NCBI GenBank assembly: GCA_020055645.1 | Contig: CM034546.1 | Span: forward strand, 68,262,001-68,326,000 | From: Tomocerus qinae | Taxonomy: Eukaryota > Arthropoda > Collembola > Entomobryomorpha > Tomoceridae | DNA length: 64,000 nucleotides | Reading direction: 5' to 3' | Shown: piece after piece, positions 11,527-23,753 of the stretch | Layout: each line of letters opens with the position of its first letter | Numbering within the stretch: position 1 is the first letter of the stretch | The notes under the pieces: model-generated | What the model saw: the letters and a program-made list of their open reading frames with translations, nothing else | Database searches by the model: none | What the model was told of the DNA's origin: nothing | Position numbers and translations under genes: made by a program

Positions 11527-12310
11527 AACAAAGAATCGCATTATGTAAATTTTTCTTTGTTCTTCATTTAATTTAAATGCAAATTGACCAATGTCCGTAG
11601 AATGGCTTGTTTAATTTGAATTTGGTAAGAATATTAACAGGAATATTCCTGCAAAGGCTGCACTGTAGAATCTCAGTGAACTTTGTACCTTTTGGTCAAG
11701 ATCTGGAACGATGGCTCTAGGAGGTCTCTGTCCACTTAAATAACAAAGAACCACAATATGTAAATTTTTCTTTGTTCTGCATTTAGTTTAAATGCAAATT
11801 TTCGAAAGCTCGTAGAATGGTTTGGTTAATTTGAATTTGGCAAGAACAGAAACAGGAGTATTCCTGAATTTTCAAACCCCATTGACCTTTGTTCCCCTAT
11901 GTGAAAATTTGGAAGGGTGGGTCTAGATCTTGGTCAGTAACAAAGAACCTGAATATTATGTAAATTTTTCTTTAAGTTCGCAAAATTTGAATGCAAATAT
12001 TCGATTGTCTGTAGAATGGCTTGGTTAATTTGAATTTGGTTTTCAGGAACAGGGATTTACCTGCACGGTCAAACCGAAGTGAACTTTGTACCTTTAGGTC
12101 AATATCTGGAACGATAGCTCTAGGAGGTCTTTGTCCACCTAACTAACAAAGAACCACAATATGTAAAATTTTCTTTGTTTTGCATTTAGTTTAAATGCAA
12201 ATTTCCGAAAGCCCGTAGAATGGTTTGGTTAATTTAAATTTGACAAGAATAAGAATAATATGAATATTCCTGCACTGTCAAATCCAAGTGAACTTTGTAC
12301 CTTTGTCTTG
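11527..12310. repeat. four-copy tandem repeat, period 197-215 bp
   Basis: Copies begin AACAAAGAA at 11527, 11742, 11939 and 12144. Each continues with TATGTAAATTTTTCTTTG, a CGTAGAATGG block, TTAATTTGAATTTGG and a CTTTGTACCTTTNGGTCA-like end. Copies differ by point changes and short indels. No frame runs through them. Confidence 0.8.
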
Positions 12311-12724
12311 ACTGGAAGGACGTCTCTACTCTAATCTCTGTCCATTTCCACTCGCACAGGTGCAAAGGGATTTTCTTTGTGTTTTTAAACATTCATGATG
12401 CCAGGTATCCCAAAATCGACCAGGCACATCCAAGATACTTGTCATACCATTCTACAACATATCAATTGTCACAAGTAAGCAAAGGTAGCCATTATTTTTC
12501 TGTCAATTATTTCAAACTGTTGAGCTGTTAATTTCTCTCCGATTTCCAGAAGATATTGACAAAATCTCAATAAATATATTTATTGCTATTTCTACTAAAC
12601 TTTCAAACTACACTTTGGCTGCTGAATATATATCAGTTTTTGTAACGAAATTCGTGATAGGCAGAAATAATCAAAAATATCCGAAAATCTTCTGAGAGAT
12701 TGTCAAGGTGTAACAGACTTCAAA

Positions 12725-14908
12725 ATGGAATTGAGGCCTAAAGTTGAGAGCACCGGAAGGTAATGCAATTTACGTCATAATAAAGTTAATAGTATTAACA
12801 GTAATTATCATTTTTGACATTTTAGCCATTTATAGTTTTCAGAGTCAAAATTAGATTAAATTATTTTATTCATGTTTTAATTGATTCTCAGGTATAAAGA
12901 GCTATTTCGGGTGCGGGAATCCTCCTCATCTCCACAAAGACGCAACAGGAAGGATGGAAGAAAGTCCAAGTCGGCGTCTCCAGCCACTTCAAAGAGCTCA
13001 GCGTCGGAATCTTCATCTGAGAATCAAGGCCCGTCCCGTCGTTGTAAATCGACGTTAGCTCCGCTTCGTCCTTCTTCACCGTCGAGTAACTATTTCCGTC
13101 CAATATTGCCATTGCCTCAGCCGAAGGAGGATGAGTCCCCCAAAAAGGAAGAAAGAGTCGTAGCAGTCGTTCTGAGTAAGAAAAGAAAGTCGCGGATCGA
13201 AGAATGGAAGAGGCTGTACCCTTTTGGTCGTGAGGGAAATCTTCCACCTGGATCAATACGTTGGGCACTACAACTTTTGGCATTTATGAGACTGGAAGAT
13301 GACAAAGTTGAGATGCAGCATGTCATGAAGTGGATTAAGAATCACAAATGGATATCTCTGCCCGTAAGATTATTTAACTATTTCTAGTTATAATTTAAAA
13401 TTACACTCGCATTTTGAAAATATATTTTACTATCGAATCATTCAACACACCCAAAATATTTGTGCACATCGCCAATTCTTATTTTAATCTTGATATTAGA
13501 ATTCTGACAATGGTCAAAGTGTTCGTCAACCAAATCAATCGACTCAAATTGCCCGAAACAAATCGCGTTTCAGAGGTCAGCGAAAACGTCGTTACAGAGG
13601 ACACAGCAAATCCATTCCCAGAACATCAAAGCCATTTTTAACAGTCAACTCTGCAGAAAATGCACCAGTGATATCATTCCTGGTAAAGAATATTTTATCA
13701 ATCACTAATGCTATTTTAATATACTACATTTTCAAAGAGAACCTACCTAAAAATATAAAATGATGAGTAAAATTTATTATTGCAATGCATTCATCTTATT
13801 TTGTGTATGTGTATTTGACTTTAGAATTCTGAAAATGGACAAAATAATACTGAACCAAATGAATCCGTTCCTCGTGAACCAAGAAAAGCGTCTTTCAGAG
13901 AACCCAAGACATCTATTCCACAAGAATCCAGGGAATTTATAACTATCAACAGAGCAGAAAAGCCAGAAATAAGCATCTCCAGAACTAAAATCGAATCGGT
14001 AACGATCAACTTGTCTCCAAATGAGTCGATGACGTTCCATCGCGCACCAGATGAAGAGAGAGTCAATCCGCAAAAACCAAATCAATTGAATTCATGCCAA
14101 GACGAAGATCAACTGAATCCCTTAGACTGTCCACCATTGGCATCTCCTGGAATGAATTCTTCGACAAAGTCCGACACTGAAACCTGTCCTACAACTCCCC
14201 AGCTGCATAGTGAAGATTCGAGTGAATCAGACCACAGCGGATCTCTGATAATTGATTTGGACGCCCAGATACAGGATGATCAAGATGAAGAGACAGTCAA
14301 TGAGAATACTTGCAAAGATGAACCTGAAGGGCAGACAACTTGTGGATATTCTGGGTCAAATCCGCCTGGAGAAGATTCGACTAATTACTGCAATGAAGAA
14401 ATGCCTGTGATGCCAAATCCTTCTGATTCTCGTAAGTTGATAATTACTATTAACACGTTGATCATTTTTATTAGATAGCAAGACACTGAAACTATTCCTT
14501 TTTCTTCAAACAATGACAGGCATTCAGAGTCCAAAGAACTCCCCGTACAACCCGAAGAAGCGAAGACTGACTACTTACTATTCCGATCAGAATGGAAGTC
14601 TTGCTGAGAATGAAGCACAAAATTCATCCGCTGAAGTTGCACTAGCTAGTGCAGAGGACCTGAGGAAGAAAAAGGAAAGGATCCGATTTGGTTTGATCAT
14701 GGTCAACAGTCTTAACAACCTCTGCTTGAAGTACGACGACATCTTCTTGGGACGTCCTTACTTGGAGCTTTTCGCCAAAGTGTTGATGGATGCTAAAGAC
14801 AACAACCAAGTCAAGAAGACAAACATCGGAGATAGAAGCGACTTATCAGATGCCATTTGCCGTGTACTTTCTCAAGATTTGGTCGCAGAAAACAGTGCAA
14901 GATCCTAA
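12725..14908 (+). CDS. unknown Ser/Arg-rich protein, paralog A (5 exons, 561 aa)
   Basis: Exons 12725-12759, 12892-13363, 13500-13682, 13825-14431 and 14520-14908, all GT-AG, phases 2, 0, 0, 1, matching paralog B at 16986 exon for exon. The N-terminus is basic and Ser-rich (exon 2, SPQRRNRK, then a Ser/Lys tract to about residue 50). A conserved ordered part follows (EEWKRLYPFGREGNLPPGSI, MKWIKNHKWISLP, near residues 115-170), then an Arg-Gly basic patch RFRGQRKRRYRGH (exon 3). Next comes a long acidic, Ser/Asn-rich disordered region (exon 4) and a C-terminal helical domain (RFGLIMVNSLNNLC..YDDIFLGRPYLELF..IGDRSDLSDAICRVLSQ). No signal peptide or TM segment. The basic patches suggest a nuclear or nucleic-acid-binding protein, but that is inference and I do not recognise the family. 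Confidence 0.75.
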
Positions 14909-16985
14909 AGTTTAAAGTCCTTCACCCTCTATAGATATGCATCGGCTGGAAATGAAAAAAACAAATCCGTGGTCTGCGACTCTGACAGTTCGGGTCTCCA
15001 TCAACGTTGTTAAATAATCCGTTTCTACAATAGAGAACAACTATTTTTTCTAATATTTACATTATTTCATGGATCAGGGTTAATTTTTTATGGTTTTGAT
15101 GTTATTTAGTATATTGTTATGTAGTTAATTTTTGTATAGTCTAGTTTACAGAAAAGGGATTTATTTATGAATTTAGTTAGCATAAAATAGTTATAGTAAT
15201 AATGCAATTGACATATTAATAAAGTTTAACGCCAGAAATAATGAATACGATAATTATACGACTAGGGTATTTATAATGAACTTATACTATATTAATAATG
15301 AGTCAACTTAATTACATACCTGTTATAACAAACGTAGTTAATACACTAGTAAATACATAATAAATTATATACTTTACTAGACTAAATACTTAATAAACTT
15401 GATTTAAATGAACTTAATTAGTACATACTATAAAACTTTACATGTCATATAGTGATTAGATTAATAAACTATTATTAGTACTACCAACTATAAGAAAGAA
15501 CCGATTGTAATGATAACCAAGTTAATATTTTATAATAATAGGAATAATTTCTTTTTTATATTAATTGGTATAAGTATATAGTTTTCTTTAGGTAGCGGCC
15601 ATGATTTATTATAAGTATCCAGTAATGTTTGAAATAAAGAATCATCATTGCATTATTATTATATAAATACGCACTAAATTATTTATTTAATGCACTTTGA
15701 AATCATGATTCGTGGTTTATGTTATAATGTGCATCTTTTAAACAAGTTCATAAATTAACCCTATTCACACACCAAACTTGGAATACAATTAAAACTGAAT
15801 TGCTGGATTCAGTTTTATTTAGTTTTTAGTTTTGCAGGCGATTGGATTCTTCCAAAAGAACCGTCCAACTCGATTCATGTACTGTTTACAGAAGAATATG
15901 AATTTTGAATGAGGCTAAGAAAAAAGGCTGGAAAGCTAACTTTTGTTGCAAATGCTAAGGCACTTTGTCAGAAATGAGTCCAAATTAAAAAATCTCAATA
16001 AATTCGCAATTAACAACATTCTTAATTATGACACCTGTTATGGACCTTTTGTCGGCATAGAATAAATATAGAAAAATAATTATATTTACTGGTTCTTTGA
16101 AATAATTTAAAATGTCCCTGAATAATAATTGAAACAATCAATTTTGAAGACGTCTCTAGGGACAGTTTAAAAAGTCCCTGAGTAATAATGGAAAAGGTCC
16201 CTACTTTAACTGATTTAGTTGATGTGGAAATAATTGTGTTTATTTATATGGTAATAGAGTCAAAACTCTAAAATGTATGTCATCCCGTTTTAGAAGTGTT
16301 TTTGTTACAATGCATCTCATACTTTACATGGATATGTGATCATACAACTTTGACATGTGAATGAGAATTCCTAGTTTTCCACAGGTTAAAGTCATTTTGT
16401 TCACCTTAAGGTCCTCATTTGTCATTTTGGTCAATTTTGTTTTCCTAGAAATGGAAATGTTTGTTAAAAACAAAATTTTTATTTCTCAACAGTTTTTTAT
16501 TTTTGTTCTTAATGTAATAAATATGGCGACATGCGTCCTACAGGTTTAATAAACGAATCCAAAGTCCACTGCACAAACAAATAATCTACATTTGAATATT
16601 TTTTCTTACCTGTAATATGCATATTCGAAACTATGAAATCGCACAGGCGCAATATGCTTTTCTTTGTGTTTTACAACATTTAAGGGGTCAGGAGTCGTGA
16701 TCCGAGGGGACCCAAGATCCACCAGCACATTAAAGGTAACTGACGTAGGACTAGATTGTCACCCCCTTTACAGATATGTTAAATGAGCAGGTAACCTTTC
16801 GTATTCAGTTAATTGGTTGCAGACTGTCAAGCTGGTAACTTCTCTCCGGTTTCCAGAAATATTTACAACATTCAAGTGATTTTGCTACTTCTTCTAAAAC
16901 AATTCTTCCCTTTTTGTAACCGAGACCACAAAGTCCCAAGCCATTTTAAATTCTTGAAGGCAACAAAGACAAAACGAACATTGAA
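14909..16985. other. intergenic between the duplicated genes
   Basis: 3' flank of paralog A, then an AT-rich spacer (15240-16630) and the duplicated promoter side of paralog B. Around 16110-16205 a TCCCTGANTAATAAT phrase occurs twice. No gene is supported. The 62-codon frame at 16361-16549 has no other evidence. Confidence 0.5.
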
Positions 16986-19139
16986 ATGGATTTAAGACCT
17001 AAATATGAAAGCATTGGAAGGTAATAATGTTTTCCTTGATTATAAAATAATAACTTTATAACTATATACAAGTTACTATATTCCGCATTACACAATTTAA
17101 AACTGATTATTTTACTGATGATTATTGATTATTTTATTTTAGATATAGGGAAATATTCTCATCTCCATCAAGACGCAGCAGGCATTCAGAAAGGAAATCA
17201 AAGTCGGCGTCTCCAGCCACTTCAAAGAGGTCATCAGCATCGGAATCTTCATCTGAGAATCAAGGCCCGTCCCGTCGTCGTAAGCCGTCGTTGGCTCCGC
17301 TTCGTCCTTCTTCACCGTCGAGTCACTATTTCCGTCCAATATTGCCATTGCCTCAGCCGAACGAGGATGAGTCTCCCAAAAAGGAAGAAAGAGTCGTAGC
17401 AGTCGTTCTGAGTAAGAAAAGAAAGTCGCGGATCGAAGAATGGAAGAGGCTGTACCCTTTTGGTCGTGAGGGAAATCTTCCACCAGGATCAATACCTTGG
17501 GCGCTACAACTTTTGGCATTTATGAGACTGGAAGATGACAAAGTTGAGATGCAGCATGTCATGAAGTGGATTAAGAATCACAAATGGATATCTCTGCCCG
17601 TACGATTATTTCACTATTCCTAGTTATAATTTAAAATTACATTCGCATTGTGAAAATATATTTTAATACCAAATCTTTCAATACAGACAAAATATTAGTC
17701 CATGTAGCTAATTCTTGTTATAATTTTGATGTTAGAATTCTGATAATGGTCAAACTGTTCGCCAGCCAAATCAATCAACTCCCAGTGCTCAAAGCAAATC
17801 GCGTTACAGAGGACAAAGAAAGCGTCGTTACAGAGGAAGAGGATACAGCAAATCTATTCCCAGAGTATCAATGGGATTTTTAACTGTCAGCGATGCAGAA
17901 AAAGCACCAGTGATATCATTTCTGGTAAGAATATTTAATGAATAACCGAAGCTATTTTAATATACATTTTCAAGGAGTATATACCTATCTAAAAATTTAA
18001 GTAAAACATAATCAGAATTCAAAATCTTATAATTTATATATTATATTCGATTTTAGAATCCTGACAATGAACGAAGTAATGCCAAACCAAATGAATCGGT
18101 TCCCCCTGAGCCTAGCGAATCGTCTTCCAGGGAGCCCAATAAATCTATTCCCGAAACACCCGAGGAAGGGATCATTGTCAACAAAGCAGAAAAGCCAGCA
18201 ATAAATCTTTCCAGATCGACAATCGAATCGATAACAATCCAGTTGTCTCCAAGGGAATCGATGACTTTCCATCGCGCACCAGATGAAGAGAACGTCACTC
18301 CGCAAAATCCAAATCAATTGAATTCTTGCCATGACGAAGATCAACAGAATCACTTAGACTGTCCACCATTGGCATCTCCGGGAATAAATTCCTCTACAAA
18401 GTCCTACATTGTAATCCGCCCCCCAACTCCCCAGCTACATAATGAAGATTCAAGTGAATCAGACCACAGCGGATCTCTGATAATTGATTTGGCCGCCCAG
18501 ATATTGGATGAAGAGGATAAAGAGACCGGCGATCAGAATACTTGCAAAGATGAACCTGAAGGGCAGACATCTTGTGGATATTCTGGGTCAAATCTACCTG
18601 GAGAAGATTCGACTAATTATTGGAATGAAGAAACGTCTGAGATGCCGAATCCTTATGATTCTCGTAAGTTGATAATTACTATTAAAACTTCATTGACCAT
18701 ATCAAGAGATTGAAACTTTTGCTTTATTCTTAAAACAATGACAGGTATTCAAAGTCCAAAGAAATCCCCGTACAATCCGAAGAAGCGAAGACTGACTAGT
18801 TACTATTCCGATCAGAATGGAAGTCTTGCTGAGAATGAAGCACAAAATTCATCCGCTGAAGAAGAAATTCCACCCCCTAGTGCAGAGGACCTGAGGGATA
18901 AAAGGGAAATGATCCGATTTGGTCTGATCATGGTCAACAGTCTCAACAACCTGTGCATGAAGTACGACGACATCTTCTTGGGGCGTCCTTATTTGGAGCT
19001 TTTTGCACAAATCTTGATGGATGCCAAAGACAACAACCAAGTCAAGAAAACCAACATCGGAGATAGAAGCGACTTATCAGATGCCATTTGCCGTGTACTT
19101 TCTCAATATTTGATTGCAGAAAACATTGCAAGATCCTAA
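16986..19139 (+). CDS. unknown Ser/Arg-rich protein, paralog B (5 exons, 560 aa)
   Basis: Exons 16986-17020, 17143-17599, 17736-17924, 18057-18663 and 18745-19139. Lengths are 35, 457, 189, 607 and 395 nt against 35, 472, 183, 607 and 389 in paralog A, with length changes all multiples of three. Exon 2 is the most SR-like (RRSRHSERKSKS). The ordered block EEWKRLYPFGREGNLPPGSI is unchanged between paralogs. The Arg patch is longer here (RYRGQRKRRYRGRGYSKS). The C-terminal domain keeps IGDRSDLSDAICRVLSQ, with two added codons in the preceding linker. Frame preservation across five exons argues that both copies remain under protein-level constraint. Function not recognised; same caveats as for paralog A. 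Confidence 0.75.
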
Positions 19140-20239
19140 AGTTTTGAGTCGCCTTATTCACATGCTTTGGTCGGAAATGTAGAAAACAACTCCATGGTCT
19201 CCGACTCAGGCAGTTCAGGTCTGAGTTATGAATAATCCCGTGAGTACAATGAAGAGCAACTATTTTTTCTAATATTTACATTATTTCATGGATCAGAATT
19301 AATTTTTTATGACTTTGATGTTATTTAGTAGATATAGTTTTTGTATTGTTTATTTTACAGAAGAAGAATTTATTTATGATTTGACTTGGCATTAAAATAT
19401 TTATAGTAATAATGCAATTGATATATTAGGGAAGTTTAGCACCAGAAATAAGAATTTATTTATACGTATTAAGTTTATTACATCTGTAAAATGTTTCTAG
19501 TAATAATAACTACAATTAATATAGATAGTACATGAGTTTTATTATTATAGTGAATTTATGGAGATGCTTAATGATTGGAATTATTACTGATATAACATTG
19601 ATACATATATTATTACGAACTAATATAATATTATAATGAAGTTAATTTTAGTGTACATTTTTAATAAAGTAATTAAAGGGCAGTGTAACGTACAACATTA
19701 TGATTACTTATGCTTCTTATTGATTATGATATATCTTGATTATGATCGCCATCCTATTTAACTTACTCGCAGGTCAATTCATATTTATTATTTTCTATCA
19801 TAAATTCCAATATTTCATAAATTGATGCATAATATTTTAATTTCCTGCTCGGTTCATTGCCTAAGTATTCAGCAATTGCTAATTCTTAAAGTAGTTATGA
19901 TGCAACTTTAATTCTTATGTGAGGAAGCCTCCCACGCACAGCTTTGTTCAATCATATACGACATCCAAAGCAAAAGCAGATCAGTGTGGACCAGCTAAAT
20001 AGCACTCATGCAATATAACACGACTTAGTACATTTCTCTATCATCCCATTTATAATTATCACTAAATTCTTACCTAATTTTACATGGTCTTCAACACCCA
20101 TATGTGAAGTTACTATATAGATCAAGTTGCAATCAAAATATTCATACTAAATCATCTAAAGGGGTTTTGAAACCAGATATCAATATATTATATAATTATC
20201 ACTGATTAATGATAATCCTTCCATATTATCGTTTCATTT
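19140..20239. other. intergenic; contains a block duplicated at 35250-35460
   Basis: After the 3' flank of paralog B, about 19640-19900 matches 35250-35460 (TATTTCATAAATTGANGCATAATATTT and CAATTGCTAATT phrases). It appears to be the left edge of the receptor segmental duplication. No gene seen. Confidence 0.5.
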
Positions 20240-21849
20240 TTATAAAGTTGTAAGTAACAGAACCAAATTATCGATCAAACTCTCAAAAAATGTGAATATT
20301 GTTAACACGTTGATAAAAAAGAAACTTCCTACAGAAATTCGTATAGGATAAAGAGATTTGACATATGCATCCGACAGCCTATTCCTCTTAAGACCATGGT
20401 TATAGACTTTAATGATTGAACATGAAAGACAAAAAATAGCACCAGTCCTTTTAAAAATTATAACCATTGCTGTATTCAAGACAACTCCTAACATTGGGAA
20501 AACAAGATAATCTGACAAATTCAACACGTTCACCATTCCAACACTCACGTAAATAATTATGGTGTCGACTATTAAAACGACAAACAAAAAGTCAGGCATG
20601 ATGAAGTCAAGAAATGGATCTTTCACCATACTTATTAAAGAGTAGAGCGATCGATAAGACACTAGCATGTCCTGAATATTGATACGTCCAGTCTGTATTC
20701 CATTTCTGTAAAAGAAATTAAAGGGTAATGACATAGAATATTAGTTAGTGCAGTATATTATACTACTGTTTTATCATAGTAAATTTGAATTAAATTGTCT
20801 TATTATTTATTTATTTGAATTGAACAAAACTAAACTATATTATTGAATAAAATAATAGACTAAATAAAATTACCTTAGATAGCTCAACCAGTAAATATTA
20901 CTGTACGCTATAGTGGCATAATTGCTGAAAACGAATGAGATGGGTATTAGAATATTGAACCACGTAAATAATTCCAAAACTGTAAATATTGGTAGAAAAT
21001 ATTCGGCATATGTCCCCATCAATGGTAATAGGTAGGAATAGATATAGCGAGATGAGTTTGGGTTAGACACAAACAGGATACTGAACATGACTGGGTACAC
21101 AGTTCCCAAGGGAATAGTCAATGAGACGGCCAGCGTGTTCTCGTCAAACTTTTTCTTCTCGTGCACTCTCCATTTGTCTGTAAAACCAAAAAAAATGCTT
21201 TAGAAGAATTTTCTTTATTAATGGCGTCTCATTTTCAGGTCATTTGGTGTTTGACTTTCAGTTGTTTCCAATCAGCCTTTTATGTATTCTAAATCTTGAT
21301 TCTTAGTGCAAGTATACAAAATCGATAATTTAAATTTTATTATGGCATACCTTTGTATACATCGTTAATAATTTGGAAAACATTTGAAGTAAAATTTTAT
21401 ATGTTTATTTTATTGCTGATTTTATAATTTGATAGCTGATTTTAAATTTTTGTTAAATGAGTGAATATTGAAAATCAGATTCGACACTTACTAGTCAAGG
21501 TTTTCCACAATGTTAAACAGGAGTGTAATGTTGCAACCATCTTATCTGAAGCTATGATAGCGAAAACATGGAAAGTGGCACCGTAAATAGCAAAGAGTAT
21601 CCACAAAGCATGGAATAATTTCTGCGACGCTGGAACGACTGGTGAATTGTATGCGAAATAAAACGAAGTGACCAGAAATACCAATTGAAGAAAAATGTTG
21701 CCAACAGCAAATTTCCAAAGCATTATTCTCCGTTTTGAAATAATTTTTTGGATGCCCCCGTTTTTAGTCCATTGGAATGGAAGAAATGGATAGAGTGTGA
21801 AAATACGATTCATAAGTGCAGTAATACGTGCAGTATTTTTTATAATCAT
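20240..21849 (-). CDS. gustatory-receptor-like 7TM protein (3 exons, 375 aa)
   Basis: Predicted chemoreceptor ion channel subunit of the plasma membrane (family inference). Exons on minus: 21849-21492, 21177-20874, 20705-20240 (358, 304, 466 nt; phases 1 and 2), all GT-AG, sum 376 codons with the TAA stop. The start MIIKNTAR is chosen because all paralogs share an ATG here. Reading is open 73 codons further upstream (to 22068) but without an ATG and not open in the paralogs. Hydrophobic helices include FLQLVFLVTSFYFAYNS, LFHALWILFAIYGATFHVFA, YFLPIFTVLELFTWFNILI and a last one after LYPIRISVGSFF (INVLTIFTFFESLIDNLVLL). It is one of a tandem set with 23754-25337 and 43130-44759, so ligand specificity may have diverged after duplication. 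Confidence 0.85.
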
Positions 21850-23753
21850 TTTCCTGAAGCAATTATTTTTAACTACAAAATAATGTGCAAGTTGAATTAT
21901 TGTAAATGAACTTAGTGTACAAAAATTCAAGACAGGTAAAACTTTGAGTAAGAATGGATGTTTAGATACTCGTTGGATATAAAGTGCAAAATTTAAAAAA
22001 ATACAATAGAAACAGAAACGATATTCTGGTATCACTGACGAGTTGAATTGTTTGTTTAGAAATGACACTTTGGCTATTTAAGGTTCTTTCTCTGAGTACC
22101 GGTTTTAACGACTATTTTATTATAGCTCAAGCATATTTTAATATCCTACTGTACTTGTACTACTCACATAGTATTGACAACGTTAGGTAAATAATCCTGG
22201 GAATTATATTTGTTTACGAAAGAAAGCTGTCTACAAGGTGACAGTAGTATTTATTATTAAGGGTCTGTAGGTTAAATTATTACAAAGTGCTCTTTAACCT
22301 TATTTTATAGTACAGTATAATTTATAGAAAAAATGGGCACCATAAATCGAAAGATACTAAGCCGCTCTAGTTGCGGTGTAAATACACTGAATGTACATGT
22401 ACTATACCTCTTCATACATCAGTCAGCACTAAACGGGGTAAATACTTAAATACTAGCTACCTATATCAAAATTTTATTTGAAGTTGAGTTAGAGACTGGA
22501 AATACAAAATTCCTTTTACCCTGTTTTTTTTGGTGCCCACAGTGTTATTAATATTGACGCAAAACGATATAAGATAGGAACAACAACATTAATATTAATA
22601 TACTACAAGATTCGTCGTCGTCTTCGTCGTCTACTTCAATTGTGTTTGTATTTTCACAACCGCGACGTGTTTTCTCCTGTTTTCTCCCATCTTAGTTAAT
22701 AATGAAATACTTTCAGTAGCTTTCTTGGACATGGATTTCTTATTCATTTGGAGACGAAAATAGAAAACTCAGTCTGTGCTTAGTCTGTTTATTTCTATGG
22801 ATTTTTGAAATCATCAATTTTGGTGGCTTTTGATTAAGGTTGTTGTTAACCATACGATGGTTGCAAAACATTTCACTTCCATGACATTACAATGAGTATA
22901 TTGGTGCCTGTGCCGAACATTAATAACTCATCCTACTTGGGGAATAGAAAATATTTGATAAAATATGTACATATTTTCTACGAGTTAATCTTTGGCATTT
23001 TGCCTTCACCCAATCTCTATATTATAACCACAGACTTGAAAAATTTACCTACCGATGTATGTACCTATGTATCTTTGTGTGGTAGGGAGAGCCGAAATAC
23101 AATCATTTCTATAGTATAATCGTATAGTTCAAGTTTATGTTTATTTTTGCAACTACAAATGGGTCGAAATAACCGACCGCAAGAAATGACAGGTTATTTT
23201 TTTCTAATTTGCGTTCTTATAAATACAAATAAATGTTTGAATTAAGCAATTTGTGCTAAGATACTTGCTACGAAAGTATCCTTTAAGCTTCTAAGCTTTG
23301 ATACCGAGTATGTTTGGTGTGCTGGATGAGAACCAAAACCTTCCCATGCGGATGTTGGATTGGATGGTTTTTTAAATTTTTTGGATGTTATAATGTTGGT
23401 GATGGACTGAATGCAATGTTGATATTTTCTTGGATGTCTGATGCATGATGGGATGGATGAGATGGGTATATGGATGTTCCATCTTTTGGAGTGGATGCGA
23501 TGTTTACCTACAACTTGCATCTATGGTGTGGACAAAACAACCTCCACTAATATAGCACGACTTAGTACAGTTCTAACCTAATTTTACATGGTCGGAAACA
23601 TCTATCAGAAGTTACTTACCTATAATTAGCAAAACTAAATCAAAATATATCGCGATGTCACAATTTACAAAAGGAGTAAGTAATGTAACCAAAGCCAGTT
23701 TTGATTTAATTATCACTGAACAATAATATAGACTCCATATTAGTACTTAACTT
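21850..23753. other. 5' flank of receptor and duplicated spacer
   Basis: Bases 21850-23005 are repeated at 33856-35030 and, more diverged, upstream of the other two receptors. A TCG-rich simple sequence lies near 22613-22635. About 23010-23090 resembles the stretch starting at 26560 (AATCTCTATAT...CAGACTTGA..AATTTACC), a possible Helitron-type 5' end. About 23340-23525 is the second copy of the GGATG-rich repeat seen at 1300-1625. From about 23540 the sequence is the 3' flank of the next receptor. No gene supported. Confidence 0.5.

Larger units (their letters stand above)
12345..19450. repeat. tandem segmental duplication carrying the gene pair
   Basis: About 12345-15240 and 16630-19450 are paralogous along their length, including promoter side (GCACAGG...TTTTCTTTGTGTTTT), all exons and introns, and the 3' flank (CTATTTTTTCTAATATTTAC, TAGTAATAATGCAATTGA). 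The 1.4-kb spacer 15240-16630 is AT-rich and holds no gene that I can see. Confidence 0.85.

Noticed and set aside
12888..13326. Minus-strand frames of 69 and 131 codons, repeated at 17139-17562
   Set aside because: Antisense to exon 2 of the duplicated Ser/Arg-rich genes; preserved only because the sense exon is conserved.
22892..23119. 75-codon plus-strand frame
   Set aside because: Lies across a junction between the duplicated receptor flank and a dispersed repeat; the frame is not kept at 34900-35030.
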